The notes: generated by a model from the sequence alone, not told the origin. A stretch of DNA of 64,000 bases from Xenopus tropicalis (GCF_000004195.4 NC_030677.2:199615743-199679742); one strand, 5' to 3'. Counted from the stretch's first letter, positions 21,230-32,520 are shown. Made by a program: numbers and translations.

Positions 21230-22137
21230 AGTGTAAAGGTGCCCATACACGCTAAGATATACTCGCTTGGAGAGGTGGCCAAGTGAGTGGATCATCTTCC
21301 GATATCCCCACTTACGGAGGGGCGATATAATATAATTCACTCGTTTGGCCCCCGGGCTGACATAACTGTACTGAATCAACTCAATGGACCTCCTTATGTG
21401 CCTTTTAGTTGGCAGAAATGGGAACGCAAAAAATTAAAAAGATTCCACCTCTGATCCTTCTCCCATCTAGGTAATGGTTGGCGAGTGGTCATAGAACAAA
21501 AGTAAATGAGTATTCTATTTCCGGAGAAAGTAAAATCACCTCCCCCACCAGTATAATCAATCCATGCATTTTCATGGAAGCCCTGACCTGCCCATATACA
21601 TAAGGATTAATACTTTCCCAGTGTTGGTTCATTCCTAATCCATGCAGCCATGCAGGAAATCAAGGACCCCCTCAAGGTAATGCATAATGTATGGCCCAGA
21701 GGCAGAGACGGAACGCTAAACTGCTCATGCTAATATTACCCTTCCCAAGGCGGAATCAGAATTCATGCAGAATATGTCTCTCCCCGGGTATCTCTTATTA
21801 GAGTTCAACTCTCTGCCTAAGAGTAGAACACACCAAGCAGGGGAATATTCTCATTAAGATACATTTATACAACCCTAGGCCTATCTTATGTTCCCTGAAG
21901 CACCCGTGCTTGTTAGTCACGTCCCGGGCAGTGCCCCTTCCCACAATGCCCAACAGAGCAGCTGGGAGATGAGTAATCCTGGCTCATTCACACAACCAAT
22001 AAATGTAAATTTAGGAGGAGAAAATAAAGTATATATAAATAAAATTAGGAGTCCAGATATCTTGCAATGCAAGGAACCCCTTGCTTTGGTTAAAAAAATA
22101 ATACCTACATATAGTATTAAATATAGGATAGTAAATA
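21230..22137. other. intergenic; one MITE-end fragment
   Basis: GTAAAGGTGCCCATACACGC at 21233 matches the terminus of the element at 38992, but no matching right end was found. The remainder holds no supported gene. Confidence 0.5.
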
Positions 22138-22792
22138 AAGGTATTAGATCCCTTATCCGGAAACCCATTATACAGAAAGTTCAGAAATACGGAAAGGCAG
22201 TCCCCCATTATAAGCAAATAATATTCATTTTTAAAAATGATTTCCGTTTTCTCTGTAATAATAAAACAGTACCTGTACTTGATCCCAACTAAGATATAAT
22301 TACCCCTTATTGGGGGCAGAACAGCCCTATTGGGTTTATTTCATGGTTAAATGATTCCCTTTTCTCTGTAATAATAAAACAGTACCTGTACTTGATCCCA
22401 ACTAAGATATAATTACCCCTTATTGGGGGCAGAACAGCCCTATTGGGTTTATTTAATGGTTAAATGATTCCCTTTTCTCTGTAATAATAAAACAGTACCT
22501 GTACTTGATCCCAACTAAGATATAATTACCCCTTATTGGGGGCAGAACAGCCCTATTGGGTTTATTTCATGGTTAAATGATTCCCTTTTCTCTGTAATAA
22601 TAAAACAGTACCTGTACTTGATCCCAACTAAGATATAATTACCCCTTATTGGGGCAAAACAATCCTTTGGGTTTATTTAATTTTTAAATAATCATTTAGT
22701 AGACTTAAGGTGTGGAGATCCAAATTATGGATAGATCCCTTATCCGGAAAACCCCAGGTCCCGAGCATTCTGTATAATGGGTCCCATACCAG
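22138..22792 (+). mobile_element. TA-flanked MITE with 113-bp internal array, copy B
   Basis: The left end is eroded (AAGGTATTAGATCCCTTATC) and the right end is GGGTCCCATACCAG followed by TA. The subterminal TTATCCGGAAACCCATTATA and TTATCCGGAAAACCCC blocks match copies C and D. The 113-bp array occupies about 22238-22680 (about four copies). The plus-strand ORF across the left part has no domain. Confidence 0.85.
22238..22680. repeat. 113-bp tandem array (about 4 copies)
   Basis: Reverse complement of the unit at 14062-14716: TTTTCTCTGTAATAATAAAA, then CAGTACCTGTACTTGATCCC and CAGAACAGCCCTATTGGG. Units are near-identical; the last is degraded. Confidence 0.93.
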
Positions 22793-23775
22793 TATAGTAT
22801 TAGAAAACACTGTATATTCAAATATATACAGTATATAGCTGTGGTTTTAGCAACTTCTAATGATCATAATTCTCGTACCATCATCACTACACTAGGCAAC
22901 ATATCCATTATCCACACTTAAAGCATCAGATCCATTATCCACGCAAAAAGCAAAGAAACACAGAACTCACTAACATACCTGATTATCAGAGGCTGTATTC
23001 ATTAATCGATGGCAAAGTTCATAATTGCGAGGGATATTTTATCTTCCACTCGAAAAAATACCCAGTTGACACTTCATAATTCAGAAATGTATAGCAGCAG
23101 AACGAAATCAACTGTAATCATTCTGGTAATGAATAAGGAGCAAATGTACCTGAAAATCACACTAATATCTGGAAAATGTTAGGAAGTTATTGAAAATATT
23201 CAGACTAAAGGTGAGGAGAGGGGGAAATCTGGCAAAGAGGAGGGCGAGATACTCCTGGAAGCTCAGCGCGATAGTTCGTTACAGTGGAGTTAGGGGTTAA
23301 ATGATTATTTGCTGTTCTAGAACTATGGCTCTAGAACGATATTGGAACTATGGCTCAATGCTTGGGTGAGGTAAATGGTTTATTCTCTTGATGCATTTGC
23401 ACCGTGCCTAAAGCAATGGAATTATCAGTGCAGTTGAATTCAATTCACCTAAATGGACGCAAATGTGCCTGCACTTCCTCCCATACTGGACTAGGCTGTG
23501 CTGAATCTGCTGGGGTCATTTCTGGCGTTTGGAGTTTTTGGTGTTAAATCAAAAGGGTTAAGGACACTCCCTCATATGTATGTAAATAAACAAAGGGAAT
23601 TGTGGGAACTAATCCCAAAGATCTACAAGAAAATCCCATTTACATGGGTTTATCCCATAGGCTACAGCTCACCCACTGGGTTCTAAAGCAGAAGCCGGGA
23701 TAATAGCTGATCAGATTCCCAGCTACATTATATTTTTTAATTGAAACCAGTGTGCCTGATGATTAGGGACTATGC
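22793..23775. other. intergenic, nothing supported
   Basis: About 980 bp with no recognisable gene or repeat terminus. Confidence 0.5.
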
Positions 23776-23842
23776 TTGACAAAGACATTTTCCATGGCTC
23801 AATGTGTTTTTCATCCCATCAATATTTTACCAATAGTGATGA

Positions 23843-24667
23843 GTTATCAAAGAGGGGAGGGACCTGGATATTGAAGTATACAGGAAACCCACCCACACAG
23901 ACCAGTACTTGCTGTTTGATTCCCACCACCCTTTGGAACATAAACTGGGTGTAATTAGGACTCTACATCATCGGGCTGAAACTGTGGCATCCAATGCAGA
24001 GGCCAAGGAGAAAGAATATAAACATCTAAAAGGAGCTCTGAAAACTTGTGGGTACCCAGACTGGGCCTTCATCAAAACCAAATCAAAGACCAACAGAAAG
24101 ACCAGACCTACAAACAGAAGGGAGGAACACAGCAGGCGAAACAACATAGTCATTCCATATGTTGCTGGAACATCAGAAAAACTTAGGAGAATTTTCAACA
24201 AACATCGCATTCCTGTGTTTTTCAAACCCAGCAACACCCTGAGACAGAAGCTGGTGCACCCGAAAGACCCAACACCCAAGCACATGAAAAGTAATGTGGT
24301 CTATGCTGTCCAGTGTAGTGAAGAGTGCTCAGACTTATACATTGGGGAGACAAAACAACCTCTCTGTAAGAGAATGGCCCAACATAGGCGGGCAAACTCC
24401 TCAGGACAAGACTCAGCGGTCTATCTACACCTCAAAGAAAAAGGTCACTCTTTTGAGGACAGTAACGTGCATATTTTGGACCGAGAGGACAGATGGTTTG
24501 AAAGAGGTGTGAAAGAGGCCATTTATGCCAACCTGGAAAAACCATCCCTGAACAGAGGAGGGGGCCTGAGACACCGCTTGTCACCAACATACAATGGCGC
24601 GTTGACATCCTTACCCCGGCAGTTTCACAACAGTTCACACTTCCAGTCATGTACTTTGAAGGATTAA
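23843..24667 (+). pseudogene. Penelope-like polyprotein C-terminus: RT thumb and GIY-YIG endonuclease
   Basis: The open frame starts at the insertion point and ends at TAA 24665-24667. It first shows DLDIEVYRKPTHTDQYL and FDSHHPLEHKLGVIRTL, typical of the end of Penelope reverse transcriptase. Counting from the TTG at 23909, a basic linker (about residues 55-80) leads to the endonuclease: VVYAVQC at 130-136, DLYIGETKQ at 142-150 (the YIG half), the candidate catalytic Arg in CKRMAQH (R155) and Glu in KEAIYA (E203). In the family this domain cleaves target DNA. The endonuclease looks unbroken, but the element lacks most of its polymerase and any start, so it is a dead copy. Confidence 0.9.
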
Positions 24668-24971
24668 CACCTTCATCAATGAGAATCTTGGTACCATTGT
24701 GATTGGATCATACCTTCTTACACCTGTCAGTTTCAGCTAACACCTAACTGAACAAGTTCAATGGAACCATTGTGATTGGATGTCTGTGACTCTACTACCA
24801 TCAAGAGTTTAAATACCGGGGAATTCCCTACCAGTCATTTGAACTGAAGAAGCCACTCGGATGAGTTGGTGAAACGTTTTCAAGAAAAACTCAGAAAAGT
24901 CCAGTTGTTTTAGACTTAATTCTACTAGATACTGTATATCATGACCTGGATGAATGAGAATCTTCATAGAC
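23844..24971 (+). mobile_element. Penelope-like retroelement, 5'-truncated, 1128 bp, with 9-bp target duplication
   Basis: The insertion is bounded by AGTGATGAG at 23835-23843 and 24972-24980. The undisturbed sequence in the duplicate at 27407-27415 has it once, so 23844-24971 is inserted DNA. It contains the C-terminal edge of the reverse transcriptase, an intact GIY-YIG endonuclease and a 300-bp 3' region with GGTGAAACGTTTTCAAGAAA and GGATGAATGAGAATCTTC. Most of the reverse transcriptase is missing, as expected from 5' truncation. Confidence 0.92.
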
Positions 24972-25304
24972 AGTGATGAGCAAATCTGTTCCATGTCACA
25001 GAAATGGTTGTAAAAAAAAAATCACGAAATGGCAAAAAAATTGCAGTGAATTTTTTCGATGCCAATGGTGCAATGCAGAACTTCTCCCCAAGCCCTCTGA
25101 TGTCGATTGTGGGAGTCATTATTTTTGCCTTGCTCAAAATTTTGGCAAGTGAGGAAAAAGTTGTGGAAAAAAAAGTTGCGGTTGCATTGTGGTCACATCA
25201 AATAAGTCACAAAAATGTTGCAGTCTTGTCAAATATGTTGCTGTTGTGGCAAAAAAAAAAATGTTGTGCGCATTTTTGTATTTTTTTGCCATTCCATATC
25301 ACTA

Positions 25305-25763
25305 CATATTTCACCTCCTTACAAGCCTGTATATAGCCATTTTTGTTCCAATATGTGCATGGCATGTGCTGTTAGGGATAGCCGGTCTGATGGGCTTTGT
25401 GACTGAGATGTGCGATTTGTGTAACTTCCCAGCGAATGTATTTACTAGCTGCACGTAGGGGTTTAAGGTTTTACATTGAGACTAATGGTAACTTTCTATA
25501 TGCATAATCCCTGCCTCTCTCCAGCTGTTTCTAAATTAAATAAAGCAGCGTGAGCTATCTCCACATGTGTTTGTTACTGGCTGGTAAATATCATTCCAGC
25601 CCATTGTTCTGAAGAGGAGCGCAGTGACTGGGAGATAGCCATCCCCACGCCTTTCTCAGAAAGACTTGTTGAGAATGAACCTGTAACATCACCGACGAGA
25701 CTTCATCTCTGCAAAGTATAATTAACCAGCGGAGAGGTAAATCCTCCTTCTCCCTGGATATAA
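25305..25763. other. intergenic, nothing supported
   Basis: This stretch is absent from the second copy of the duplicated segment. No gene or RNA gene recognised. Confidence 0.5.
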
Positions 25764-26077
25764 ATAAGGGTCAGAGGATAATAACCACATTACTCTGCTC
25801 TTATAAGGGTGGTGGGACCTCTCCCTATCGGTGTTTCAGTAGGTCAGGGGAAGGCTGGGTACCTAAATAAAAGCTTTTAGAATTTATGGAAGAATATTTT
25901 TGTTTAAGCCATGCATGCATCCACATCACATCACACTCCACTGAGCGCCAACTCAATGTCACCTTTAGTTTGTACATTTAATTGAGGGAAAAGCCTTTGA
26001 GAAAGGGTCCGGAGGGGCCCAAAATGTTGCTCTTGTTTTCTGTATGTACTTGGGCAAATAAAACACTTTTTTACATG

Positions 26078-26820
26078 TGTAGGGATCCCCAAGATTACGG
26101 TCCCCTAGGATGGGTTCTCCTTAGACAGGCACTAGAGGGTGGCCTTAGGGAATTGGACACCTAAAGGTTGTCCTAGGTGTTTTTCTGCTAAAAGGGAGTC
26201 TCCCCTGCATTTCTCACCAGCAACCACTAGATGGGGTGCTGGGATATATAAAGGGATGCAGCCATGTGCTGTGGTCCAGACATTTTGGGGACTGCTCCAG
26301 TAAGGAGTACCCCAGGTACAGCTTAGTGATAGAAGTTTGGTAATAGGTCGCTCTAGGAGTGACATGTAGGACAAGAGGAGTTTAGAATGGGCGGACATTG
26401 CCCCTCCAGGAGTGGTAGTGAAGTTAAGACCTCCCAGCGTTACATCTGCTGGAGTGCAGGGCCACAAGTGGCTAGGTAGGTGGACAAGGTCACCGCTAGT
26501 CCAGGAGGCTGGATCTGAGGGGGCTTAGGCAAGAGTACCGGAGTGGGTCGCCTGTGGTGAGGCTGCCTAGCGTGAGTACCGGGGAGGACCTCAAGAGGGG
26601 GTGCCTTCTGGCGCGAGTACCGGGGAGATCACCTAGAAGGGAACACTTGGCGCGAGTACCGTGAGTTGCCCAACAGGAAAAGGCTCTCAATGAGTAGTGA
26701 GGAGATAAAGCCCTGCATGCTGTGTGAAATGATATGTGCCACTCCTGGAGAGGTTCTGCCTGAATAAAGCATCTTATCTGATTCATCATATTATCTGTGT
26801 ATCTGGATCTTTCCTGCACC
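26078..26820 (+). mobile_element. LTR of a retrotransposon (family also at 33233-33953)
   Basis: Starts TGTAGGGATCCCC. It contains a TATA context GGGATATATAAAGGGATG (about 26242) and the poly(A) signal CTGAATAAAGC (about 26760), ending near CTTTCCTGCA. Several internal direct repeats of the form GCGCGAGTACCGGGGAG occur at about 26535-26665. The LTR at 33953-33233 (minus) shares GCCCCTCCAGGAGTG, GAGTACCGGGGAG and CACTCCTGGAGAGGT. No coding region follows. Gypsy-like by general appearance only. Confidence 0.8.
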
Positions 26821-27347
26821 AAGGATCACCTACCTGCCGGTAAGCAACTACCCCAGGGAGGGGCAAGGTACTGGGGGCTGTGTGTGGATCCTAGGCAGAG
26901 GTACTAGTGAACAGTTAAGTTCCCAGGGTGTGGGTTATAGTTCCACAAGATCATCCCTGGGTGGACGCACGCCTTTAAGGGAGAAATCCCTGTTAACCCC
27001 CATAGTAAGCGGGGGCTCAGGACTCCTGTAGTGCCAATTATAGTGCTCCAATAGGTAGTGCCACAAAAATCTGCAAAAGTGGGCTACACATGGCTTGCAA
27101 TTTCAGTGAACTACTGGATTTTTTGCTGCTATCAAAACAGGCTAATGGCACAAGTCGTCTTTTCTCTGCCGGGGCATTTCCACCAGTGAAGAAACACGTT
27201 GCTGCTCATTTTGACTGCCATTGCAGGTCAACCACCTGTCTTCATCAGTAGCCAATTTGGCCACCCAGGCGGTGGACCAAAACAAGTTGATCCAATCATT
27301 TGGCTAACCAAGAACCAGATCTCATGGAGAGCTTGCGAAGGACTTGA
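26821..27347 (+). mobile_element. retroelement leader or internal remnant after the LTR
   Basis: CTACCCCAGGGAGGGGCAA right after the LTR, GGGGGCTCAGGACTCCTG and GTGCCACAA...AAGTGGGCTACA are shared, reversed, with 33000-33232, so this is 5' untranslated or early internal sequence of the same element. From about 27100 to 27347 similarity is not evident and no gag frame is preserved. Confidence 0.65.
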
Positions 27348-27691
27348 TTGACAAAGACATTTTCCATGGCTCAATGTGTTTTTCATCTAATCAATATTTT
27401 ACCAATAGTGATGAGCAAATCTGTTCCATGTCACAGAAATGGTTGTAAAACTGTAAAAAATAATTTGCCATAAGGGTCAGAGGATAATAACCACATTACT
27501 CTGCTCATATAAGGGTGGTGGGACCTCTCTCTATCGGTGTTTCAGTAGGTCAGGGGAGGGCTGGGCACCTAAATAAAAGCTTTTAGAATTTATTGAAGAA
27601 TATTTTTGTTTAAGCCATGCATGCATCCACATCACACCACGCTCTGCTGAGCACCTACTCAATGTCACCTTTAGTTTGTACATTTAATTGA
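27348..27691. repeat. locally duplicated segment, copy 2 (empty Penelope site)
   Basis: Continuous equivalent of the three blocks in 23776-25985. It carries TTTACCAATAGTGATGAGCA uninterrupted, so it shows the pre-insertion target. It lacks 25016-25763 of copy 1; about 20 bp (CTGTAAAAAATAATTTGCC) fills the junction at 27451-27469. It joins remnant retroelement sequence on its left. Confidence 0.9.
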
Positions 27692-29444
27692 AGGAGAAGC
27701 AAATGCAGAGTCTAATCCAAAAATGTGAAACTGAGGGGCCTGTAGTAGAGATTTTGTAACTGCAAACTTGTGTCACACCATTTCCAAAAATAAAGTCATA
27801 AATAAATGAAGACATATTGATATTGAACATATCATACACAAGAGCCATGAATAAACATTAAGGGGGGCTTTTACTAATGTAGGATTTTTTCAGTTTGGGA
27901 TTTTCAACGCCAAAACCCAATTTTATGGTGGGAAATGGTAGTTTTGCAAGTTATTATGGGACAAAATCACAACAAATACACCAGCTAAAACCTGTTGAGA
28001 TCATGTAGAAGTCAATGGCAGATGTCCCTTGTACAACTGGAAGCTCTTTCTTTGCTCCATTGTTTTTCATTTTGTTTTACTCTGGCTTTTGTACAACAAA
28101 ATGAAAAAGTTGGGGGTTTTGTGTAACAAATTAAAAAAGGCACGGTTTTCACTTGTTTTCACTATAAAACCACAAAATTCTGAATGTTAATATATCTCCC
28201 CCCCCCAAGATATGCTTATTAGTGGTGCTTAGTGATTTCATAAGCTGTAATATGTGCCTAGTGATGTAATTTCTGTCACATGACACAATCGGGATCATTT
28301 ATAAACCATGGGCAACCAATCAGAAGTCTGCTTTGATTGTTACACCTGCAGCTGACTGGAAAAATGTAATCACTGATTGGTAAGCCCCAGTGAAGTTTGT
28401 GTATTATAATCAATAATGCACCCCCTTTTGTAAAATATGAGGATATTAATAGTCACCTCAAAGTTCCGTAACCTTCATGTGGTCATCAAACAATTTTGTT
28501 ACTTATAATATCCTTATATTTCATACATTATTCTCTATATAATAGCTTCTGTTTCAGAAAGCAAACGTAGGCAATTTTAAAGCTCTTCTACTAGGGAATA
28601 ATGTAATTTTCTTAGTGTACCTAAATTCCACTCTTTGGGTCCTTAGCCCTGGGGCTGATTTACTGACACATAGAATAGAGGCTTTCAGATGCAGACGTCG
28701 GGCAGTGCAAGGTTGTGGGCAGGAAAGGGCGGAACCGACTCACAACCCGCCAATATTGTGCAAGTGTCAACCCGAACCCGTCCAACCCACGGGTAAACCT
28801 GCTTTCCTGCACATTACCCAACAGTTGTTTCTAGTGCAATGGCATTAGGCTGTAAGCTGTTGTGATCAGGGCCCTCTGATCTCATTTTTATTCTGTAATC
28901 CTTATTGGTTAGACCCCTGTTTATAATAAATATATGTAATGTGCTGTTGCTATAAAAATAAATAATGATGATGATGATTTCCCAGACAACTCCCACTTTG
29001 CACATCATTTTCTGTTCTATTAGATGCCCATTTTCATATTCTTTTGCCTATATCTCTATATTTTGTGTATTAATGTTTTTAATCCTAGTTTGACCTTCAG
29101 AGGTGTATCAATTGGTATTTTAGAGCAACTTTTCATGAAAATACCAGGTGTCCCAATCGGTCCCACCAATACCGGTAAAGGTTCCAAGGTTTGCCAGCAC
29201 GTAGGGATGTAATCTTGCCTGGAAAGGGTTACCCTTAATTTACAAAGAGGCCTGTTTTGCTGAGTCATGTATATGTGGATTTAGTTTATATTGAATTGAT
29301 TGATGGTAGAAACCTCCGTTCAAGGTGAATTCTCCTGTCATGTATGCTATCCATCACTGACTCCCCAGGGATAATAGAGTAGAGCTTCACTGGCTGAGTC
29401 GTTTGCCATTGTAACTGTACAATTGCTTAGTTCCTATACTATAG
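27692..29444. other. intergenic with MITE and SINE-tail fragments
   Basis: About 27862-28208 is an AT-rich MITE-like block starting AGGGGGGCTTTTACTAATG and ending ATATCTCCCCCCCCC. About 28288-28330 resembles the GGGATCATTTATAA terminus family. About 28850-28975 (GGCTGTAAGCTGTTGTG, CAGGGCCCTCTG, TGCTGTTGCTATAAAAATAA) resembles the SINE-tail-like repeat. No gene. Confidence 0.5.
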
Positions 29445-29751
29445 AAGGGATCCCCAACCATTTATACCCATGAGCCACATTCAAATGGAAAAAGAGTTGG
29501 GGAGCAACACAAGCATGGAAAAAGTTCCTGGAGGTGCAAAGTAAGAGCTATAATTGGCTATGTGGTGGCCCCTATGTGGACTGGCAGCCTATAGAAGACT
29601 TGGTTTGGCTTTACACTGGGTTTTTTGCAACCAAAACTTGCCTCCTAACCAGAAATTCAAAAATAAGCACCTGCTTTGAGGCCACTGGGATAACATAAAA
29701 GGAGTTGGTGAGCAACATGTTGCCCCCTGAGCCACTGGTTGGGGATCACTG
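29445..29751. mobile_element. hAT-like MITE (CAGGGATCCCCAACC family), copy a
   Basis: Left end AAGGGATCCCCAACC, right end GGTTGGGGATCACTG: inverted termini. Inside are GAGCCACATTCAAATGG, TTGGGGAGCAACACAAGCAT and GAGCAACATGTTGC, shared with 37568, 50686 and 55995. The 8-bp duplication is not convincing for this copy. Confidence 0.85.
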
Positions 29752-30111
29752 TCCTTGGAAGGGTTCTGGTTTGGGAAAGCTGCACAGTGATCCTTGTCTG
29801 CTCAACAGAAGTAGTTTGGATGCTGAGTTGCTTTATCCGAGCATTAAATCTCTCTTCAGTCTCTGGCAAGTAAGTTACATAATATCAGCAACATCGATGA
29901 TACCATGTTATGTTTAGGCATTTATTCCTTCTACCTGGATATGTAAAAAACAGGTCTGTGTGCCCAGAAATGGGGGGTTTCTATGGCCTGCTCCAAGCAA
30001 ATCCAGTTGAATTTACAGACTGACTATATCATGACATTTTGGATATTAAAATAATAACAGCTCTTGATATGAAAATACTGTATAGACTACCTAATGTCCT
30101 GTAACTCTTAG
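29752..30111. other. intergenic, nothing supported
   Basis: No gene or repeat recognised. Confidence 0.5.
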
Positions 30112-30267
30112 GGGCACATTTATCAAAGTATGACTGGTATGAAATACAAAAAATTTATATTTGTTTGCACTGTGCATATTTTCTGCGACTTTGCGACAAT
30201 TTCTGTGACGCAATTGTATTGTCGCGCCAAGTACGAAAGCTTCAGATTCATTCAAGCTTCGGTATTG
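30112..30267 (+). mobile_element. left part of a Harbinger-like MITE carrying the 52-bp array
   Basis: GGGGCACATTTATCAAAG is the terminus shared, reversed, with the right end at 13279. The following CGAAAGCTTCAGATTCATTC and AAGCTTCGGTATTGTGACTT is the reverse of AAGTCACGATACCAAAGCTT at about 53010, placing the element in the 52340-53215 family. The other terminus was not found beyond the array. Confidence 0.7.
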
Positions 30268-31617
30268 TGACTTTCCTTGGGCCGGGTTGGAGCTGCAGAG
30301 TGCCATTGAGCCCTATGGGAGACTTTCCTTGGGCCGGGTTGGAGCTGCAGAGTGCCATTGAGCCCTATGGGAGACTTTCCTTGGGCCGGGTTGGAGCTGC
30401 AGAGTGCCATTGAGCCCTATGGGAGACTTTCCTTGGGCCGGGTTGGAGCTGCAGAGTGCCATTGAGCCCTATGGGAGGCTTTCCTTGGGCCGGGTTGGAG
30501 CTGCAGAGTGCCATTGAGCCCTATGGGAGACTTTCCTTGGGGTGGGTTGGAGCTGCAGAGTGCCATTGAGCCCTATGGGAGACTTTCCTTGGGCCAGGTT
30601 GGAGCTGCAGAGTGCCATTGAGCCCTATGGGAGACTTTCTTTGGGCCGGGTTGGAGCTGCAGAGTGCCATTGAGCCCTATGGGAGACTTTCCTTGAGCCG
30701 GGTTGGAGCTGCAGAGTGCCATTGAGCCCTATGGGAGACTTTCCTTGGGCCGGGTTGGAGCTGCAGAGTGCCATTGAGCCCTATGGGAGACTTTCCTTGG
30801 GCCGGGTTGGAGCTGCAGAGTGCCATTGAGCCCTATGGGAGGCTTTCCTTGGGCCGGGTTGCAGCTGCAGAGTGCCATTGAGCCCTATGGGAGGCTTTCC
30901 TTGGGCCGGGTTGGAGCTGCAGAGTGCCATTGAGCCCTATGGGAGACTTTCCTTGGGGTGGGTTGGAGCTGCAGAGTGCCATTGAGCCCTATGGGAGACT
31001 TTCCTGGCCGGGTTGGGCAGAGTGCCATTGAGCCTTGGGATTCCTTGGGCCGGGTTGGAGCTGCAGAGTGCCATTGAGCCCTATGGGAGACTTTCCTTGG
31101 GCCGGGTTGGAGCTGCAGAGTGCCATTGAGCCCTATGGGAGACTTTCCTTGGGCCGGGTTGGAGCTGCAGAGTGCCATTGAGCCCTATGGGAGACTTTCC
31201 TTGGGTCGGGTTGGAGCTGCAGAGTGCCATTGAGTCCTATGGGAGACTTTCCTTGGGCTGGGTTGGAGCTGCAGAGTGCCATTGAGCCCTATGGGAGACT
31301 TTCCTTGGGCCGGGTTGGAGCTGCAGAGTGCCATTGAGCCCTATGGGAGACTTCCCTTGGGCCGGGTTGGAGCTGCAGAGGGCCATTGAGCCCTATGGGA
31401 GACTTTCCTTGGGCCAGGTTGGAGCTGCAGAGTGCCATTGAGCCCTATGGGAGACTTTCCTTGGGCCGGGTTGGAGCTGCAGAGTGCCATTGAGCCCTAT
31501 GGGAGACTTTCCTTGGGCCGGGTTGGAGCTGCAGAGTGCCATTGAGCCCTATGGGAGACTTTCCTTGGGCCGGGTTGGAGCTGCAGAGTGCCATTGAGCC
31601 CTATGGGAGGCTTTCCT
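30268..31617. repeat. 52-bp minisatellite (about 26 copies)
   Basis: The unit runs GACTTTCCTTGGGCCGGGTT, GGAGCTGCAGAGTGCCATTG, AGCCCTATGGGA, with few changes (GAGGC for GAGAC, GGGGTGGG for GGGCCGGG). One degenerate stretch with deletions lies at about 31003-31045. It begins as a continuation of the MITE at 30112-30267 and stops at CTTTCCT (31617). The unit can be read, reversed, from the centre of the related MITE at 52547-53013. Frames across it are repetitive and not genes. Confidence 0.97.
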
Positions 31618-32071
31618 ACTAGTAGGCAGCCGTAGACAATACTGAGAATAGTCTCTGCTAAACATGTGTACAGACAGTTATCAGTATTGTCTATTTTGTA
31701 GCCATGACAAGTAGCTCCGTGTGTCATTGCCCTAAGAATGTTAGAAAGATTAGGCAGTTAGCATGACCAGTCCTGGCTCCTCTGAGGGTTGCTAGGGTGC
31801 GGTAGTTCCCCAGGTGACACCAGCCAGATGGTAGTGACTCAGGTGTCCCAGGGTAGAAGTGACATCCCTATGAGGCAACACTGGGCCCTGGTATGCTCGC
31901 CTGAGTATTACTGAGAGAGAGAGCTCGATGCCAGAGTAATAAGTAAAGTACATTGTTGCCTATTTGTGCCCAGATAGAGTTAATGGGCCTATCTAAGAAC
32001 CACTGGTGCCTTGTGTATCAGCTTGGAGACATTTTACGGTAAGAAAGCAAGAAACCAATTCACAGATATAT
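31618..32071. other. intergenic, nothing supported
   Basis: No gene. Moderately GC-rich with no recognised repeat terminus. Confidence 0.45.
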
Positions 32072-32399
32072 TATGGATGCACCGAATCCAAGATTCGGTT
32101 GGGGATTCGCCCTTTTGGGCAGGGTTCAGTTTCGGCTGAATCCATGGTCCTGGCTGAACCGAATCCCAAGTAGCATAATTAGCATCATTTAGAATACGCT
32201 AATTAGAATTTGGAATGGTTAAATGTTAGAGAGAAAAAAATTTCGCCGTGCTCTTCATGCATGCCGATTTTAACCCTTTCCATATCCTAATTAGCTTATG
32301 CCAATTGGGATTCAGATTTGGTTCGATATTCGGCCGAATCCCTTGGGATGGATTCACGGGTTCGGCCAAACCCAAAAAACTGGATTCATTGAATCCCTA
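32072..32399. mobile_element. hAT-like MITE (TAGGGATGCACCGAATCC family)
   Basis: Left terminus TATGGATGCACCGAATCC, right terminus GGATTCATTGAATCCCTA, with flanking octamers AGATATAT and ATATATAT (7 of 8). The interior is rich in CCGAATCCC and TTCGGC words and includes two AATTAGC-type blocks. Non-coding. Confidence 0.85.
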
Positions 32400-32442
32400 A
32401 TATATATATATATACACACAAGAACTGTTCTGCCCTCCTCGT

Positions 32443-32520
32443 TAGTGATGAATGAATCTATTCCATTTCGATTTACCAAAAAATTCACAAAAGCAATAGA
32501 TGTTGTTTTGCCTTTTTCAC
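32443..32520. mobile_element. hAT-like MITE left end, TAGTGATGAGCGAA family, copy 8 (partial)
   Basis: TAGTGATGAATGAATCTATT, then CCATTTCGATTTACCAAAAA and ATTCACAAAAGC, resembles the left end of the family. No right terminus was found, so the end coordinate is nominal. Confidence 0.6.

Larger units (their letters stand above)
23834..25304. mobile_element. hAT-like MITE, copy 7, split by a Penelope-like element
   Basis: The left terminus TAGTGATGAG is at 23834-23843. After the Penelope insertion the sequence resumes as AGTGATGAGCAAATCTGTTC at 24972. The right terminus is probably ATTCCATATCACTA ending at 25304. The 8-bp duplication is not clear here, so the right end is tentative. The interior has GTTGCGGTTGCATTGTGG-like blocks. 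Confidence 0.6.
23776..25985. repeat. locally duplicated segment, copy 1 (interrupted)
   Basis: Three blocks, 23776-23843, 24972-25015 and 25764-25985, are collinear with the continuous copy at 27348-27691. Between blocks one and two lies the Penelope-like insertion; between blocks two and three lies about 750 bp absent from copy 2. Block three matches over 222 bp with no length change. Confidence 0.9.

Noticed and set aside
7345..28000. An undescribed multi-gene system
   Set aside because: All coding remnants here are parts of known retroelement types (CR1/L2-like and Penelope-like); nothing suggests a novel operon or defence-like cluster.
30885..31727. Minus-strand ORFs in the 52-bp array
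   Set aside because: Repetitive peptides from the minisatellite.
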